A stretch of 35,466 nt of DNA, taken from NCBI GenBank assembly GCA_022712235.1, contig JALAGW010000292.1:1-35466 (forward strand), written 5' to 3'. The notes under the pieces were generated by a model, which was not told the DNA's origin, did not search any database, and saw only the letters and a program-made list of their open reading frames with translations. The position numbers and the translations under genes were made by a program. This DNA comes from Brevundimonas sp. (GTDB lineage: Bacteria; Pseudomonadota; Alphaproteobacteria; Caulobacterales; Caulobacteraceae). Shown in pieces: positions 1-8,380 of this stretch (positions are counted from its first letter, which is position 1; each line of letters begins with the position of its first letter).

Positions 1-635
1 AGCAGGCACTGAACAAAGACGGCGGCCAGCAGCAGCCCCGCCCCCCAGGTCCAGCCGCGCGGCGAACGCGAATGGTCCGAACCGCTCCAGGCCTCCAGCC
101 CCGTCCAGATCAGGCCGGCGAAGATCAGGAAGGCCAGACCCAGGTGGGTCGCCAGCCGTTCGGGCGCCACATCGACCCGCTCCGACAGGCCGCTGGACAC
201 CATCCACCAGCCGATCAGCCCCTGCAGTCCGCCCAGACCCAGCAGAATCAGGCAGCGCACGATCAATCGCTTCGGCATCCGCCGCAGCAGCAGGAAGATC
301 AGGAAGGGAACAGCAAAAACCACGCCGATCAGACGCCCGACCAGCCGGTGCAGCCACTCCCACCAGAAGATGCCCTGGAACTCGCCCAGGCTCATCCCGG
401 CGTTGACCTGGGCGTACTGCGGAATGGCCTTGTACTTGTCGAAGGCCTCGGCCCATTGAGCGTCGTTCAGCGGCGGGATGGCGCCCATGATCGGCTTCCA
501 CTCGGTGATCGACAGGCCCGAGCCCGTCAGGCGCGTCACCCCGCCGATGACCACCATGGCGAAAACCATGGCCGCGCTGAAGAACAGCCACAACGCCACC
601 GCGCGGCTGCGATCCTGATTTACAAAACGGTTCAT
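1..635 (-). CDS. ctaA: Heme A synthase (COX15/CtaA family), N-terminal part, cut by window edge
   Basis: This gene reads leftward from an ATG at 633-635 and runs off the window, leaving about 211 of the roughly 340 residues usual for the family. The protein is an inner-membrane enzyme that oxidises the C8 methyl group of heme O to a formyl group, giving heme A for aa3-type cytochrome oxidases. Visible features are a first membrane segment after [12 protein letters not shown], the family motif [18 protein letters not shown] near residues 29-46, the heme-ligand context [11 protein letters not shown] near residue 95, and a second histidine in [11 protein letters not shown] near residue 170. It is divergent from the small gene at 767, so the 131-bp gap should hold both promoters. 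The family call is confident; only the C-terminal half is unseen. Confidence 0.93.
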   Translation of the reverse strand, partial: MNRFVNQDRSRAVALWLFFSAAMVFAMVVIGGVTRLTGSGLSITEWKPIMGAIPPLNDAQWAEAFDKYKAIPQYAQVNAGMSLGEFQGIFWWEWLHRLVGRLIGVVFAVPFLIFLLLRRMPKRLIVRCLILLGLGGLQGLIGWWMVSSGLSERVDVAPERLATHLGLAFLIFAGLIWTGLEAWSGSDHSRSPRGWTWGAGLLLAAVFVQCL

Positions 636-766
636 TCGACGCCTGCCGTTCGCCCCGATACACTGTCGCCAAACCCACCGGGCGACCGGGGCGGTATGCC
701 CCTCAAGCGCGGCAAGATCGAGTCGCTTTCGACGCCAGAGCGTCGCACCATTCTGAAGGAGCGCCC

Positions 767-1021
767 GTGGCGCCATATACGGATATCGCCATCGCCGTCG
801 TCGGCGCTCTGGTTCTAGCCTGGATCGCCGACCTGTTGACCGGCCGCCGGGGTCTGGGCGGGACCATTCTGGTCGCCGCCGTCGGCGCCGGCTGCGGGGC
901 CTTTTTGGCCATCCGTGTCTTCGCCCTGGCGACCCTGGGCGACTGGACCTGGATCATCTGGTCCATGATCGCCGCCGTGGTCTGCCTGGTCGCCTTCTTC
1001 CTGTTCCGGAGCAAGCGCTGA
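767..1021 (+). CDS. Small membrane protein, GlsB/YeaQ/YmgE-like
   Basis: An 84-residue protein made almost entirely of three hydrophobic segments (about residues 4-21, 30-52 and 58-79). The Gly-rich stretch [18 protein letters not shown] resembles the GlsB/YeaQ/YmgE family of small inner-membrane proteins, whose function is poorly known. The start is GTG at 767, chosen because AAGGA at 756-760 sits six bases upstream. The stop codon overlaps the next start by one base (TGATG at 1019-1023), so the two genes are translationally coupled. The family assignment rests on size and glycine pattern only. Confidence 0.72.
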   Translation: MAPYTDIAIAVVGALVLAWIADLLTGRRGLGGTILVAAVGAGCGAFLAIRVFALATLGDWTWIIWSMIAAVVCLVAFFLFRSKR

Positions 1022-1227
1022 TGCCGCCGCGGGCCCGCCGATTCGTCGCCACGATCGGCGTCCTGTTCTTCCTGGCCTTCTGGGTCTGGGGTGCAGTGAC
1101 GATCAACGACCGCCTGCCGGACATCTGGTGGCTGGACCTGATCTTCTTCACGGTCGCCGGAATCGGCTGGGGCATCCCCCTGATCCCGTTGCTGCGCTGG
1201 GCTGAGCGCGCGCCCGGCGGCGAATAG
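1021..1227 (+). CDS. DUF2842-like small membrane protein
   Basis: A 68-residue protein with two predicted membrane helices (about residues 10-28 and 38-58) separated by a short loop. Its size, the basic N-terminus MPPRARRF and the helix pattern ending GIGWGIPLIPLLRWAER fit DUF2842, a family of unknown function found in Alphaproteobacteria. It starts inside the stop codon of the preceding membrane gene, indicating a two-gene operon, and is followed by a hairpin at 1253-1295. No catalytic residues are apparent. Confidence 0.75.
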   Translation: MPPRARRFVATIGVLFFLAFWVWGAVTINDRLPDIWWLDLIFFTVAGIGWGIPLIPLLRWAERAPGGE

Positions 1228-1252
1228 GGCCACGCCAGGAGCCAGATACAGC

Positions 1253-1295
1253 GAAAGCCCGGCGTTGCCCCTCTCGGGGTGCGCGTCGGGCTTTC
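1253..1295 (+). terminator. Hairpin after the two small membrane genes
   Basis: GAAAGCCCG at 1253-1261 pairs perfectly with CGGGCTTTC at 1287-1295. An inner CCCC/GGGG stem (1268-1271 with 1276-1279) extends the structure. It lies 26 bp after the stop of the DUF2842-like gene. The U-tract is weak (ATTGGGGG follows), so efficiency is uncertain. Confidence 0.55.
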
Positions 1296-1326
1296 ATTGG
1301 GGGCCAAACTTCATTCATTTCTGAAC

Positions 1327-1348
1327 GATGATTTTGACCTCAATCATC
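1327..1348. promoter_or_regulatory. Perfect inverted repeat, possible operator of the receptor gene
   Basis: GATGATT at 1327-1333 and AATCATC at 1342-1348 are exact reverse complements separated by 8 bp. The site is about 240 bp before the receptor start and outside any coding region. No regulator is identified for it. Confidence 0.3.
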
Positions 1349-1589
1349 CGGTTTTCACCTGACGATCAACCTATAAACCCGAAAGCCCGCGCGAAGGTTC
1401 CGCCCGCTGCGGGACATTTCTCTACACCCCGCCGACACCGCCTTCGTCCAGAGTCGCCAAACCACGGTTCCGGATCGAACGTCACCCAGCCATTGCCGAA
1501 ACGTGACGGAACGATAGCTCGCCTGAAGGAAACCCGTCGCCGGCGCGGCCTAGCCCCCGCCCCCAGGTAACGCTTCCGGGGATTCCGTC

Positions 1590-4201
1590 ATGACTATCGC
1601 CTCCTATCGCGCCGCAGCCTGGCTGCTGGCGAGCACCGCACTTTGCGCGCCCATCCTGGCCCTGCCCGGCGCGGCCTCCGCTCAGGACGCCCAGCAAGAG
1701 GCGACCTCCGAGGTCGACGAGATCGTCGTCACCGGCCAGCGCGAAGCCCAGCGCGCCGCCATCGCCGTCAAGCGTCGCCAGTTCGAGGTCATGGACGCCG
1801 TCTCGTCCGACGACATCGGCAAGCTGCCGGATCACAACACCGCCGCCGCCCTGCGCCGCATTCCCGGCGTGTCCATCATGGAGGACCAGGGCGAGCCGCG
1901 CTGGCCGATCCTGCGCGGCCTGGCCTCGACCTATAACCGCACCACCATCGACGGCGCCTTCGTCGGCTCGGTCGACGAGAGCGCCCGCACCGTGCCGATG
2001 GACATCGTTCCCTCGGTCATGGCCGGCCGCCTGGAGGTCATCAAGACGGTGACGCCCGAAAACGACGGCAACGCCATCGGCGGCGTCATCAACGTGCGCA
2101 CCCGCAGCGCCTTCGATCGCAAAGACCCGTCTTCGACGGCATGGCCTCCTACGGCGTCTATGAGCGCAGCGGCGACGTCCGCAACGACGATCCGTCCTAT
2201 CGCCTGAGCTTCGCCACCGGCCGCCGCTTCGGCGCCAATAACGAATGGGGCGTGGTGGTCGGCGCCTCGCACGAACAGCTCGACTACGACATCCCGCAGG
2301 TCGAGGTCGCGGCCCCCTCCGTTCGCGAGTACGATGCCGACGGCAAGCCGGTGGACTCCGGCTCGGCGACCGGCAACGGCATCCAGGTGCCGACCCAGCA
2401 TCGCCTCTTCTGGTACAACAACACCAAGCAGCGCTCGGGCCTGAACGGCAAGCTGGAGTGGCGTCCGTCCAACACCTTCCGCTGGGAGGCCTCAGCCTTG
2501 TGGGCCAGCATGGAGGACGATGAGGAGCGCATCGAGTTCCGCACCGAGCCGAACGGAAACGTCTCGAACCAGACCCCGACCTCGGGAACCTTCGCAACGG
2601 GGCGCAACATTGTCGGCCTGAACCAGCCCATCACCAAGCGCGAGATCGGCCTTCTGCGCACCGGCTTCGAGTGGAACGCCGCACCGCTGTGGACCCTGGA
2701 CGGCGATCTGTCCTGGTCCACCGCCGCGCTGGAGACGCCGAACACCGCCTATGAGTTCCGCACGGCGGCCAATTCCAACTTCGGCTTCAACTACGATACA
2801 TCGGACTTCTTCCCCGTCTTCACGCCGACCGATCCGGCCGCCTTCCGGGACGCCAAGCTCTACAACCTGCAGCAACGCCGGGTGTCCCTGACCACCAGCG
2901 ACGAGGACACGGTGCAGGCCCGCTTCAACGCCGCCTTCGACGACGGCGGCTTCGATCGCAATCTGAAGGTCAAGTTCGGCGGTCTGATCCGCTCCAGCGA
3001 CCGCGCCTACGCCAGCAGCCGCACCGACTATAAGACCGCGCCCGGCTTCGCCTTCACCTTCGACGAGGTGGACGTGGCAGGCCCCAGCGAATTGATCCAG
3101 GGCCGCTATGACCTGGGCGCCCGTATCGACGCCGGTCTGGCCGAGAACTTCTTCACCGCCAACCGCGATCGCTTCACCGCCACGACCGCCCTGCCGACCG
3201 GCGACTATGACGTGACCGAGGACATCTACGCCGCCTATGGCCAGGCCAGTTATCGGATGGGCGACGTCACCGTCCTGGGCGGGCTGCGCTACGAGAAGAC
3301 CGAGGTAGAGTCCCAGGCCGTCCGCAACACCGGCGGCGTCCTGACCCCGGCCCACAACGAAGGCGGCTATGAGAACTGGCTGCCCAGCGTCCACCTGCGC
3401 TGGGACGTGCGCGAGGACATGGTGGTGCGCGCCGCCTGGACCAACACCATCGGCCGCCCGGACTTCGGCTCCCTGGCCGCCAGCGAGAGCCTGAGCTTCG
3501 ACGGCTCCCAGCCGACCCTGTCGCGGGGCAACCCCAATCTGGAGCCGCGCGAGAGCGAGGGCTTCGACCTGTCGTTCGAATACTATCCGACGGACGGCCT
3601 GATCTCGGTCGCGGTCTTCACCAAGTCGATCGACAATGAGATCTTCACCATCAGCTCGGTGCAGCGCATGGACGTGGGCCGTGGCCTGGAGGACGTGCTG
3701 GTCTCCACCCCGATGAACGCCCAGTCGGCGGAAATCCGCGGGATCGAACTGGGCTTCCAGCAGGCCCTGACCATGCTGCCGGCGCCCTTCGACGGCTTCG
3801 GCGTCAGCGCCAACGCCACCTTCCTGGACACGGAGTTCACCTTCCTGACCTCGGCGGGCGAGCGCCACACCGGCCTGTTCCAGCAGCCGGACACCACCAC
3901 CAACGCCTCGATCTACTACCAGCGCGGGCCGCTGGAGGCGCGGATCTCGCACAACTACGTCGGCGGCTTCCTCGAGACGATCAACGACACCATCCCCAAC
4001 GCCGACCAGTACTGGAAGGGCCGTCACCTGTATGACGCCTCGATCAGCTGGCGCTTCGACAACGGCATGACGGTCTTCGTCGAGGGCCAGAACCTGAACG
4101 ACGCCGGTCGCCGCGAAGTGACCGGCCCGAACAAGGGCTATCTGCAGGAATCCGCCGAATACGGCCGCACCTTCTGGGTCGGCCTGTCCGCCAGCTTCTG
4201 A
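1590..4201 (+). pseudogene. TonB-dependent receptor, interrupted by a one-base frameshift
   Basis: The gene would encode an outer-membrane active transporter of about 870 residues if one missing base were restored. The first frame (from ATG 1590) gives a signal peptide ending near SAQ, a TonB-box-like DEIVVTGQR, and a plug domain with KLPDHNTAAALRRIPGVSI and IGGVINVRTRSAFD. It then leaves frame near 2130 and stops at 2207. The second frame continues through 2141-4201 with the beta-barrel and ends in ...FWVGLSASF, a terminal aromatic as expected for an outer-membrane barrel. At 2127-2134 CCG-TC-TTC replaces an expected CCG-TTC-TTC (KDPFFDG), so one T is missing. The plug pattern fits the Xanthomonas/Caulobacter TonB receptor family (TIGR01782). 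Substrate is unknown. The rest of the barrel shows no decay, so either a recent mutation or a sequencing error is possible. Confidence 0.88.
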
Positions 4202-4212
4202 TCCCGCCCTTC

Positions 4213-4242
4213 AGGCCGCCTTTCCGACCGGGAAGGCGGCCT
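4213..4242 (+). terminator. Rho-independent terminator after the TonB receptor
   Basis: AGGCCGCCTT (4213-4222) pairs perfectly with AAGGCGGCCT (4233-4242) around a 10-base loop, followed by TTCCGTCT. It begins 12 bp after the receptor stop. The next gene starts only 20 bp downstream, so that gene depends on read-through or a promoter overlapping the hairpin. Confidence 0.75.
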
Positions 4243-4262
4243 TTCCGTCTGAAAGACCCGCC

Positions 4263-5078
4263 ATGCTGATCGCCACCCTCGCCGCCATCGCCCTGTCCGC
4301 CTCCCAGGCGCCCGAAGCCCAGCCGCCCGCCCCTGTTCTCGCCGGACAGTTGGAGACCGTGCGCCGCTATCCGTCCGACGCTCGCCAGGGCGTGGCTGTC
4401 GGCCCCCATGACGTTTACGCCGTCTCCAACTGGTCCCTGACCCGCTACGACAAGACGAGCGGTGAAAAGAAGGCCGAATGGTCGGGTGATCCCAAGCGCT
4501 TTCCCCACATCAACTCCTGCACCCTCATCAACGCCGAACTGGTCTGCGCCAGCTCCAACTTCCCCGGCACCCCGCACGTCAGCACGGTCGAAATCTTCGA
4601 TCCGCAAGACCTGCATCACGTCCGCAGCGTCGCCCTGGGGCTGGGGACCGGCTCCCTGACCTGGATCGAGCGTCACGACGGCGCCTGGTGGGGGATGTTC
4701 GCCAACTATGACGGACGCGGCCGCGAGGCCCCGCGCGACCATCGCCACACCACCCTGGTCTGCTTCGACGACCAGTGGCGGCGCACCGAAAGCTGGGCCA
4801 TCCCCGCCTCCATACTCGAGCGGATCGCGCCGATGAGCATTTCTGGCGGCGGCTGGGGCCCGGACGGGCGGCTCTATCTCAGCGGCCATGACCACCCCGA
4901 GCTCTACGTCGTCGCCTTCCCCCAGGGCGGCGGCGTGCTGGATCACGTGGAGACCCTGGGCATGGAGGCCGAGGGTCAGGCCATCGACTGGGACGAGAGC
5001 GAACCCGGCGTCCTCTACGGCATCACCCGCCGCACGCGCGAAATTCTCGCGATGAAGGCGCCGATCGGAATTCCCTGA
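4263..5078 (+). CDS. Secreted propeller-like protein of unknown function
   Basis: A 271-residue protein with a short hydrophobic N-terminus (MLIATLAAIALSASQA) that looks like an export signal. The body has repeated blocks typical of small beta-propellers: DVYAVSNWSLTRYD, LTWIERHDGAWWGMFANY, GGWGPDGRLYLSGHDHPELYVV and AIDWDESEPGVLYGITRRTREI. No catalytic motif is recognised. It follows the TonB receptor by 61 bp on the same strand with a terminator between, so it may be a periplasmic or surface partner of that transporter; this is inference from position. The start is ATG at 4263 with a weak purine stretch GAAAG upstream. Confidence 0.65.
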   Translation: MLIATLAAIALSASQAPEAQPPAPVLAGQLETVRRYPSDARQGVAVGPHDVYAVSNWSLTRYDKTSGEKKAEWSGDPKRFPHINSCTLINAELVCASSNFPGTPHVSTVEIFDPQDLHHVRSVALGLGTGSLTWIERHDGAWWGMFANYDGRGREAPRDHRHTTLVCFDDQWRRTESWAIPASILERIAPMSISGGGWGPDGRLYLSGHDHPELYVVAFPQGGGVLDHVETLGMEAEGQAIDWDESEPGVLYGITRRTREILAMKAPIGIP

Positions 5079-5121
5079 CGCTTGAATTTGGAGGCGGCCA
5101 GTTCGCTGCGCGCTCTTCCCG

Positions 5122-5334
5122 TCAGGGCCGGCGCTTGACTTCCCAGTCCAGCGTCCAGCGCCCCGGACCCGCCGCCTTCAGTTCCGACTTCACCGCCGGC
5201 ACCTGCCGATCGAATCCATCAAGCAAAAGCGACATTCCGCTGACGGAGGCGATGGTCGCATTGGTCTGCCAGAAAGGCCCCGCCACGCCTCGAATCGCGA
5301 GGCGGATATGGACGGTGTCGTTGACCTGCGGCAT
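5122..5334 (-). CDS. Hypothetical 70-residue protein
   Basis: A leftward gene encoding 70 residues starting MPQVNDTVHIRLAIRG. The open frame extends further upstream (to 5535), but the ATG at 5332-5334 is preferred because a GGAG lies about seven bases upstream and the extra N-terminal sequence has the Arg-rich composition of non-coding GC-rich frames. The sequence alternates hydrophobic and polar residues (VHIRLAIRGVAG, SLLLDGFDR, WTLDWEVKRR), suggesting a small beta-rich cytoplasmic protein. No family was recognised. It is divergent from bioB. Confidence 0.5.
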   Translation of the reverse strand: MPQVNDTVHIRLAIRGVAGPFWQTNATIASVSGMSLLLDGFDRQVPAVKSELKAAGPGRWTLDWEVKRRP

Positions 5335-5463
5335 GCGCCGTCTCCACTTTGTCGGACGATCCAGCCGCCACAAGCCGCCTTGTGCATCGGCTCGCTGACG
5401 CTGTCTGCCACGAAACTCCAAGGCGACGTCGCAAAATCGCGCGCAGCGCCTCGGCCGTGACCC

Positions 5464-5491
5464 TTCGCGCATGCGCTTAATTATATATAAT
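5464..5491 (+). promoter_or_regulatory. Probable bioB promoter
   Basis: An AT-rich island (5477-5497) in an otherwise GC-rich region contains a perfect TATAAT at 5486-5491. Sixteen bases upstream TTCGCG (5464-5469) is a weak -35 candidate. A BioR-type site overlaps the -10, a position expected for repression. Confidence 0.5.
5481..5490. promoter_or_regulatory. BioR-type operator 1 (overlaps bioB -10)
   Basis: TTATATATAA at 5481-5490 matches the BioR consensus TTATMKATAA at all ten positions. A second overlapping copy on the other strand (5488-5497, TAATATATAA) matches nine of ten. Because the site overlaps a TATAAT promoter element, part of the match could simply be promoter AT-richness. Confidence 0.55.
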
Positions 5492-5521
5492 ATATAAGAC
5501 TTACCAGAGAGATCGATTTTG

Positions 5522-5531
5522 TTATCTATGA
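5522..5531. promoter_or_regulatory. BioR-type operator 2 (bioB leader)
   Basis: TTATCTATGA at 5522-5531 matches TTATMKATAA at nine of ten positions and is identical to the site at 7276-7285 before bioR. It lies 25 bp upstream of the bioB start, within the probable 5' leader. Confidence 0.75.
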
Positions 5532-5556
5532 TCAACCTGCCTCACGCAGGATTTTC

Positions 5557-6570
5557 ATGCAGACGGGCAATATGATAGATAATTACACCCCTGACGCGCA
5601 CGCGATCTACACGATGCCGTTCATGGACCTTCTCCATCGCGCTCACACGGTGCATCGCGCCCATTTTGAGCCCAGCACGATCCAGTGCTCGAAGCTGCTG
5701 TCCATCAAGACGGGCGGCTGCCCAGAGGACTGCTCCTACTGCTCACAATCGGCGCGTTATGATTCGGAACTGTCTGCGTCGAAGATGATGGAGGTCCAGC
5801 GCGTGCTGGATGAAGCGCGCAAGGCCAAGGCCGCGGGCGCCACCCGCTACTGCATGGGCGCGGCCTGGCGCTCTCCCAAGGCCCGCGACATGCCCGGCGT
5901 CCTGGCCATGATCAGGGGCGTCAAGGAAATGGGCCTGGAGACCTGCATGACCCTGGGCATGCTCTCCGACGATCAGGCGGCCCAACTGCGCGACGCAGGC
6001 CTCGACTACTACAACCACAACATCGACACCTCGGAACGCTACTATTCCGAGGTCATCACCAGCCGCACCTTCGCCGACCGCCTGAACACCCTGGACCGCG
6101 TTCGCGCGGCGGGGATCAACGTCTGCTCGGGCGGCATCGTCGGCATGGGCGAGACCGCCGATGACCGCATCGACATGCTCCGCACCCTGGCCGAACTGGA
6201 AGAGCCGCCGGAATCGGTGCCGATCAACATGCTGATGCCGATGAAGGGCACGCCCATGGCCGACATGGCCCCGCTGGACCCGATCGAAATGGTCCGCACC
6301 ATCGCCACGGCCCGCATCCTGATGCCTCAGGCCTATGTCCGCCTGTCGGCCGGACGGTCGGAGATGAGCGACGAACTGCAGGCCATGTGCTTCTTCGCCG
6401 GCGCCAACTCCATCTTCGTCGGCGGCACCCTGTTGACCGCCGACAACCCCGGCGAGGACAAGGACGCCCTGCTCTTCAACAAGCTGAACCTGAAGCGCGC
6501 CGAGGTCGTGGAAGCCGCAGTCGCCTGCCAGGAGACCGTTCAGAACCGCGTTCAAGAACAGGCCGCCTGA
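5557..6570 (+). CDS. bioB: Biotin synthase
   Basis: BioB is the radical S-adenosylmethionine enzyme that inserts sulfur into dethiobiotin in the last step of biotin synthesis. The 337-residue protein has the iron-sulfur motif CPEDCSYC (Cys55, 59 and 62) preceded by LLSIKTGG, then [32 protein letters not shown], and [11 protein letters not shown], all family hallmarks. The start is ATG 5557 with AGGA at 5548-5551; an alternative ATG at 5572 has a poorer ribosome binding site. It stands alone, without bioF, bioD or bioA in the window. Three BioR-like sites (5481, 5522, 5573) lie around its start, so biotin-responsive repression by the convergent bioR product is likely. Confidence 0.97.
   Translation: MQTGNMIDNYTPDAHAIYTMPFMDLLHRAHTVHRAHFEPSTIQCSKLLSIKTGGCPEDCSYCSQSARYDSELSASKMMEVQRVLDEARKAKAAGATRYCMGAAWRSPKARDMPGVLAMIRGVKEMGLETCMTLGMLSDDQAAQLRDAGLDYYNHNIDTSERYYSEVITSRTFADRLNTLDRVRAAGINVCSGGIVGMGETADDRIDMLRTLAELEEPPESVPINMLMPMKGTPMADMAPLDPIEMVRTIATARILMPQAYVRLSAGRSEMSDELQAMCFFAGANSIFVGGTLLTADNPGEDKDALLFNKLNLKRAEVVEAAVACQETVQNRVQEQAA
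5573..5582. promoter_or_regulatory. BioR-type operator 3 (inside bioB codons 6-9)
   Basis: TGATAGATAA at 5573-5582 is, on the other strand, TTATCTATCA, nine of ten matches to TTATMKATAA. It lies 51 bp from operator 2 in opposite orientation and inside the coding sequence just after the start. Confidence 0.6.
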
Positions 6571-6584
6571 TCACCCCACCGCAC

Positions 6585-6620
6585 CGTCGCGCCGGCTGGA
6601 CGCCCCGGCCGCGCGCGACG
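6585..6620. terminator. Hairpin between convergent bioB and bioR
   Basis: CGTCGCGC (6585-6592) pairs with GCGCGACG (6613-6620), with an inner CCGG/CCGG pairing. It lies in the 72-bp gap between the two convergent stop codons and could stop transcription from both sides, although neither side has a T-tract. Confidence 0.4.
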
Positions 6621-6642
6621 GGTTGCGATTGCAAGTTCCGCC

Positions 6643-7254
6643 CTAGACCGCCCTCGCCAGGTGACGCTCGAACGTCGCCACCGCCGCCGCTACGTCTCGC
6701 GTGCGGATGGCCGCCATAAGCGCGCGATGATCGGCGTCTGGCCGAGGCCTCCACCGATCCTTGTATTGCGCCAGCATATGGCGAGAGCCGTGCAATTGCA
6801 GATTACCGACCTCCTCGAGCAGGCGCGGCATGCCGCAGGCGGCCATGGTCCCAAGGTGGAAGGCGCGATTGGCCGCCTCCCAGTCATAGATGTTGTCCGC
6901 CTGATCACAGGCCAACCGCAAGACCTCCAGCCTCCCGATGTCGTCCTGCGTCAGCTTGGGCGCCGAATGCAGCAGCGCCAAAGGCTCCAAGGCCGCACGC
7001 ATCAACTTCACCTCGCGCTGCGCCGCCTGATCCAGCGGCGCGACCCGCACGCCGACGTTCGGCCGGCTGACCGCCAAGCCCCTGGCCACAAGCCGCAGGA
7101 AGGCCTCGCGTACCGGCACATGGCTGACGCTGAACTCCTCGGCGACATGCTCCTGGCGCAGCTTGGCGTCGGGCGCCAGCTCACCCCGCACGATCCGGAC
7201 GGCAAGCGTGTCGGCGATGCTGTCCGACGAAAAACCAGGCCTTGAACCCGCCAC
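6643..7254 (-). CDS. bioR: GntR/FCD-family regulator, probable biotin repressor BioR
   Basis: A 203-residue regulator with an N-terminal winged-helix domain (IADTLAVRIVRGELAPDAKLRQ, then VSHVPVREAFLRLVARGLA) and a C-terminal all-helical FCD domain carrying conserved acidic and histidine residues (NRAFHLGTMAACG, DADHRALMAAI). BioR is the GntR-type repressor of biotin genes in several Alphaproteobacteria and binds TTATMKATAA. The assignment rests on context: it is convergent with bioB, and an identical operator TTATCTATGA lies before both genes. The start is GTG at 7252-7254 with GGAGG about six bases upstream. A generic FadR-type regulator is the alternative, but the paired operators argue for BioR. 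Confidence 0.87.
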   Translation of the reverse strand: MAGSRPGFSSDSIADTLAVRIVRGELAPDAKLRQEHVAEEFSVSHVPVREAFLRLVARGLAVSRPNVGVRVAPLDQAAQREVKLMRAALEPLALLHSAPKLTQDDIGRLEVLRLACDQADNIYDWEAANRAFHLGTMAACGMPRLLEEVGNLQLHGSRHMLAQYKDRWRPRPDADHRALMAAIRTRDVAAAVATFERHLARAV

Positions 7255-7275
7255 GGGACCTCCAGAATTCTTGGA

Positions 7276-7285
7276 TTATCTATGA
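7276..7285. promoter_or_regulatory. BioR-type operator before bioR
   Basis: TTATCTATGA at 7276-7285 is identical to operator 2 of bioB and lies 22 bp upstream of the bioR start, as expected for autoregulation. Confidence 0.72.
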
Positions 7286-7376
7286 TTTCTGAATGGTCGC
7301 CCGTCAAACGAATAGGCAGGCCTTCGCGCGCGTACGGAATCCCGCCTGCACGCCCGCCCCATGAGGCCCAATTGCA

Positions 7377-7404
7377 AAAGGGGCCGCTCGAGAGCGACCC
7401 CTTT
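7377..7404 (-). terminator. Terminator of tRNA-Pro
   Basis: AAAGGGG (7377-7383) pairs with CCCCTTT (7398-7404), extended by a CGCT/AGCG inner stem. Read leftward it is followed by a T and lies 24 bp beyond the CCA end of the tRNA. Confidence 0.75.
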
Positions 7405-7428
7405 AACCAACCGATTTCCCTGAGGAAA

Positions 7429-7505
<77 letters not shown>

Positions 7506-7515
7506 AAGGCGCTCC

Positions 7516-7543
7516 GTATAGACGGCGATTCCGCAGTCCGCAA
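7516..7543 (-). promoter_or_regulatory. Promoter of tRNA-Pro
   Basis: On the minus strand TTGCGG (7538-7543) and GTCTATAC (7516-7523) are spaced by 14 bp. They resemble the Caulobacter housekeeping promoter pattern TTGaCgS - 10-14 - GCTANAWC. The tRNA starts ten bases downstream. Confidence 0.6.
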
Positions 7544-7576
7544 ACGCTAAAACGCTCTTTGAACAACAAGTTCGCC

Positions 7577-7993
7577 TCAGCGGCGCAGAACGGCATCCAG
7601 ACGCGCCTTCGCCGACTCCAGGTCGGCCAGAATCGCGCCCAGGCGAGCGGCCTCGAATGGCGCAGCGACGGCGGAAGCGACGGGTTCGCGCTCCACGTCA
7701 GCGTCGATCTCCAGCGTCGTCGCCGGATCGCCGTAGGCCGCCAAGCGTGCCAGACCCTGCTCCTTGTGCAGACGCTGGACGCCGCGAATGGTCAGCCCCT
7801 CGTCGTGCAGCAGCCGACGCACCCCCTTCAGGACCGTGACGTCCTCGGAGCGATAGAAGCGCCGCCCGCCCGCGCGCTTGACCGGAGCGATGAAGTCGAA
7901 CTTCGTTTCCCAGAAGCGCAGGACATGCTGGGGCGCGCCGACTTCGTCAGCGGCCTCGGAAATGGTGCGAAAGGCGTTCGGGCTTTTGGCCAC
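7577..7993 (-). CDS. MerR-family transcriptional regulator
   Basis: A 138-residue regulator with an N-terminal MerR winged-helix domain: [21 protein letters not shown], then [20 protein letters not shown], followed by the [14 protein letters not shown] segment leading into a coiled coil (about residues 110-137). It lacks cysteines, so it is not a metal sensor of the MerR/CueR type. It lies 6 bp after ihfA on the same strand; this ihfA-merR pair is common in Alphaproteobacteria. The start is GTG at 7991-7993. Its target and signal are unknown. Confidence 0.88.
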   Translation of the reverse strand: MAKSPNAFRTISEAADEVGAPQHVLRFWETKFDFIAPVKRAGGRRFYRSEDVTVLKGVRRLLHDEGLTIRGVQRLHKEQGLARLAAYGDPATTLEIDADVEREPVASAVAAPFEAARLGAILADLESAKARLDAVLRR

Positions 7994-7999
7994 GTCAGA

Positions 8000-8308
8000 C
8001 TAGTCCTCGACGACCGCGTCGTGGACCCGGCTCTTCATGATCTGCGAAGCGCGGAAGCTGATGACCCGACGTGGGTTGATCGCCGCCGGCTCGCCCGTCT
8101 TGGGGTTGCGCCCCATACGAGCGCGCTTCTCTCGCACCTGGAAGACGCCGAAGCCGGACAGCTTCACCGTCTCGCCGCGTTCCAGCGATTCGACCACCAG
8201 TTCGAGCGTGCGCTCGACCAGACCAGAGCATTCCTGGCGGGACAGGCCCACCTCTTCATGCACCGCCTCGCACAAATCCGCCCGGGTCAGGGTGTCATGT
8301 CCCGTCAC
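8000..8308 (-). CDS. ihfA: Integration host factor subunit alpha
   Basis: IhfA forms the IHF heterodimer with IhfB and sharply bends DNA. The 102-residue product has the typical order: [47 protein letters not shown], and the DNA-intercalating arm [12 protein letters not shown]. The start is placed at GTG 8306-8308, where GGAGAG lies five bases upstream; an ATG at 8336-8338 in the same frame would add ten residues but has no ribosome binding site. It lies downstream of fabH and is followed closely by the MerR regulator. Confidence 0.93.
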   Translation of the reverse strand: MTGHDTLTRADLCEAVHEEVGLSRQECSGLVERTLELVVESLERGETVKLSGFGVFQVREKRARMGRNPKTGEPAAINPRRVISFRASQIMKSRVHDAVVED

Positions 8309-8380
8309 TGCGTCTCTCCGCTGCCAATCCGCACGCATAGAAGGGCAAAGTCGCCCCGAATCAAAGCCCTGAATGCAATT

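Larger units (their letters stand above)
1228..1589. other. Intergenic region before the TonB receptor
   Basis: A 362-bp stretch with no convincing gene. It holds the hairpin at 1253-1295 and a perfect 7-bp inverted repeat at 1327-1348. A weaker inverted pair CGTCAC (1480-1485) and GTGACG (1503-1508) lies closer to the receptor start. No clear -35/-10 pair was recognised. Confidence 0.6.

Noticed and set aside
1480-1508. Pho-box-like pair CGTCAC/GTGACG before the TonB receptor
   Set aside because: The halves are inverted and 17 bp apart, unlike the direct repeats of a Pho box.
2492-4027. A 511-codon minus-strand open frame
   Set aside because: Antisense to the TonB receptor barrel, with Val/Gly/Ala/Arg-rich composition and no domain.
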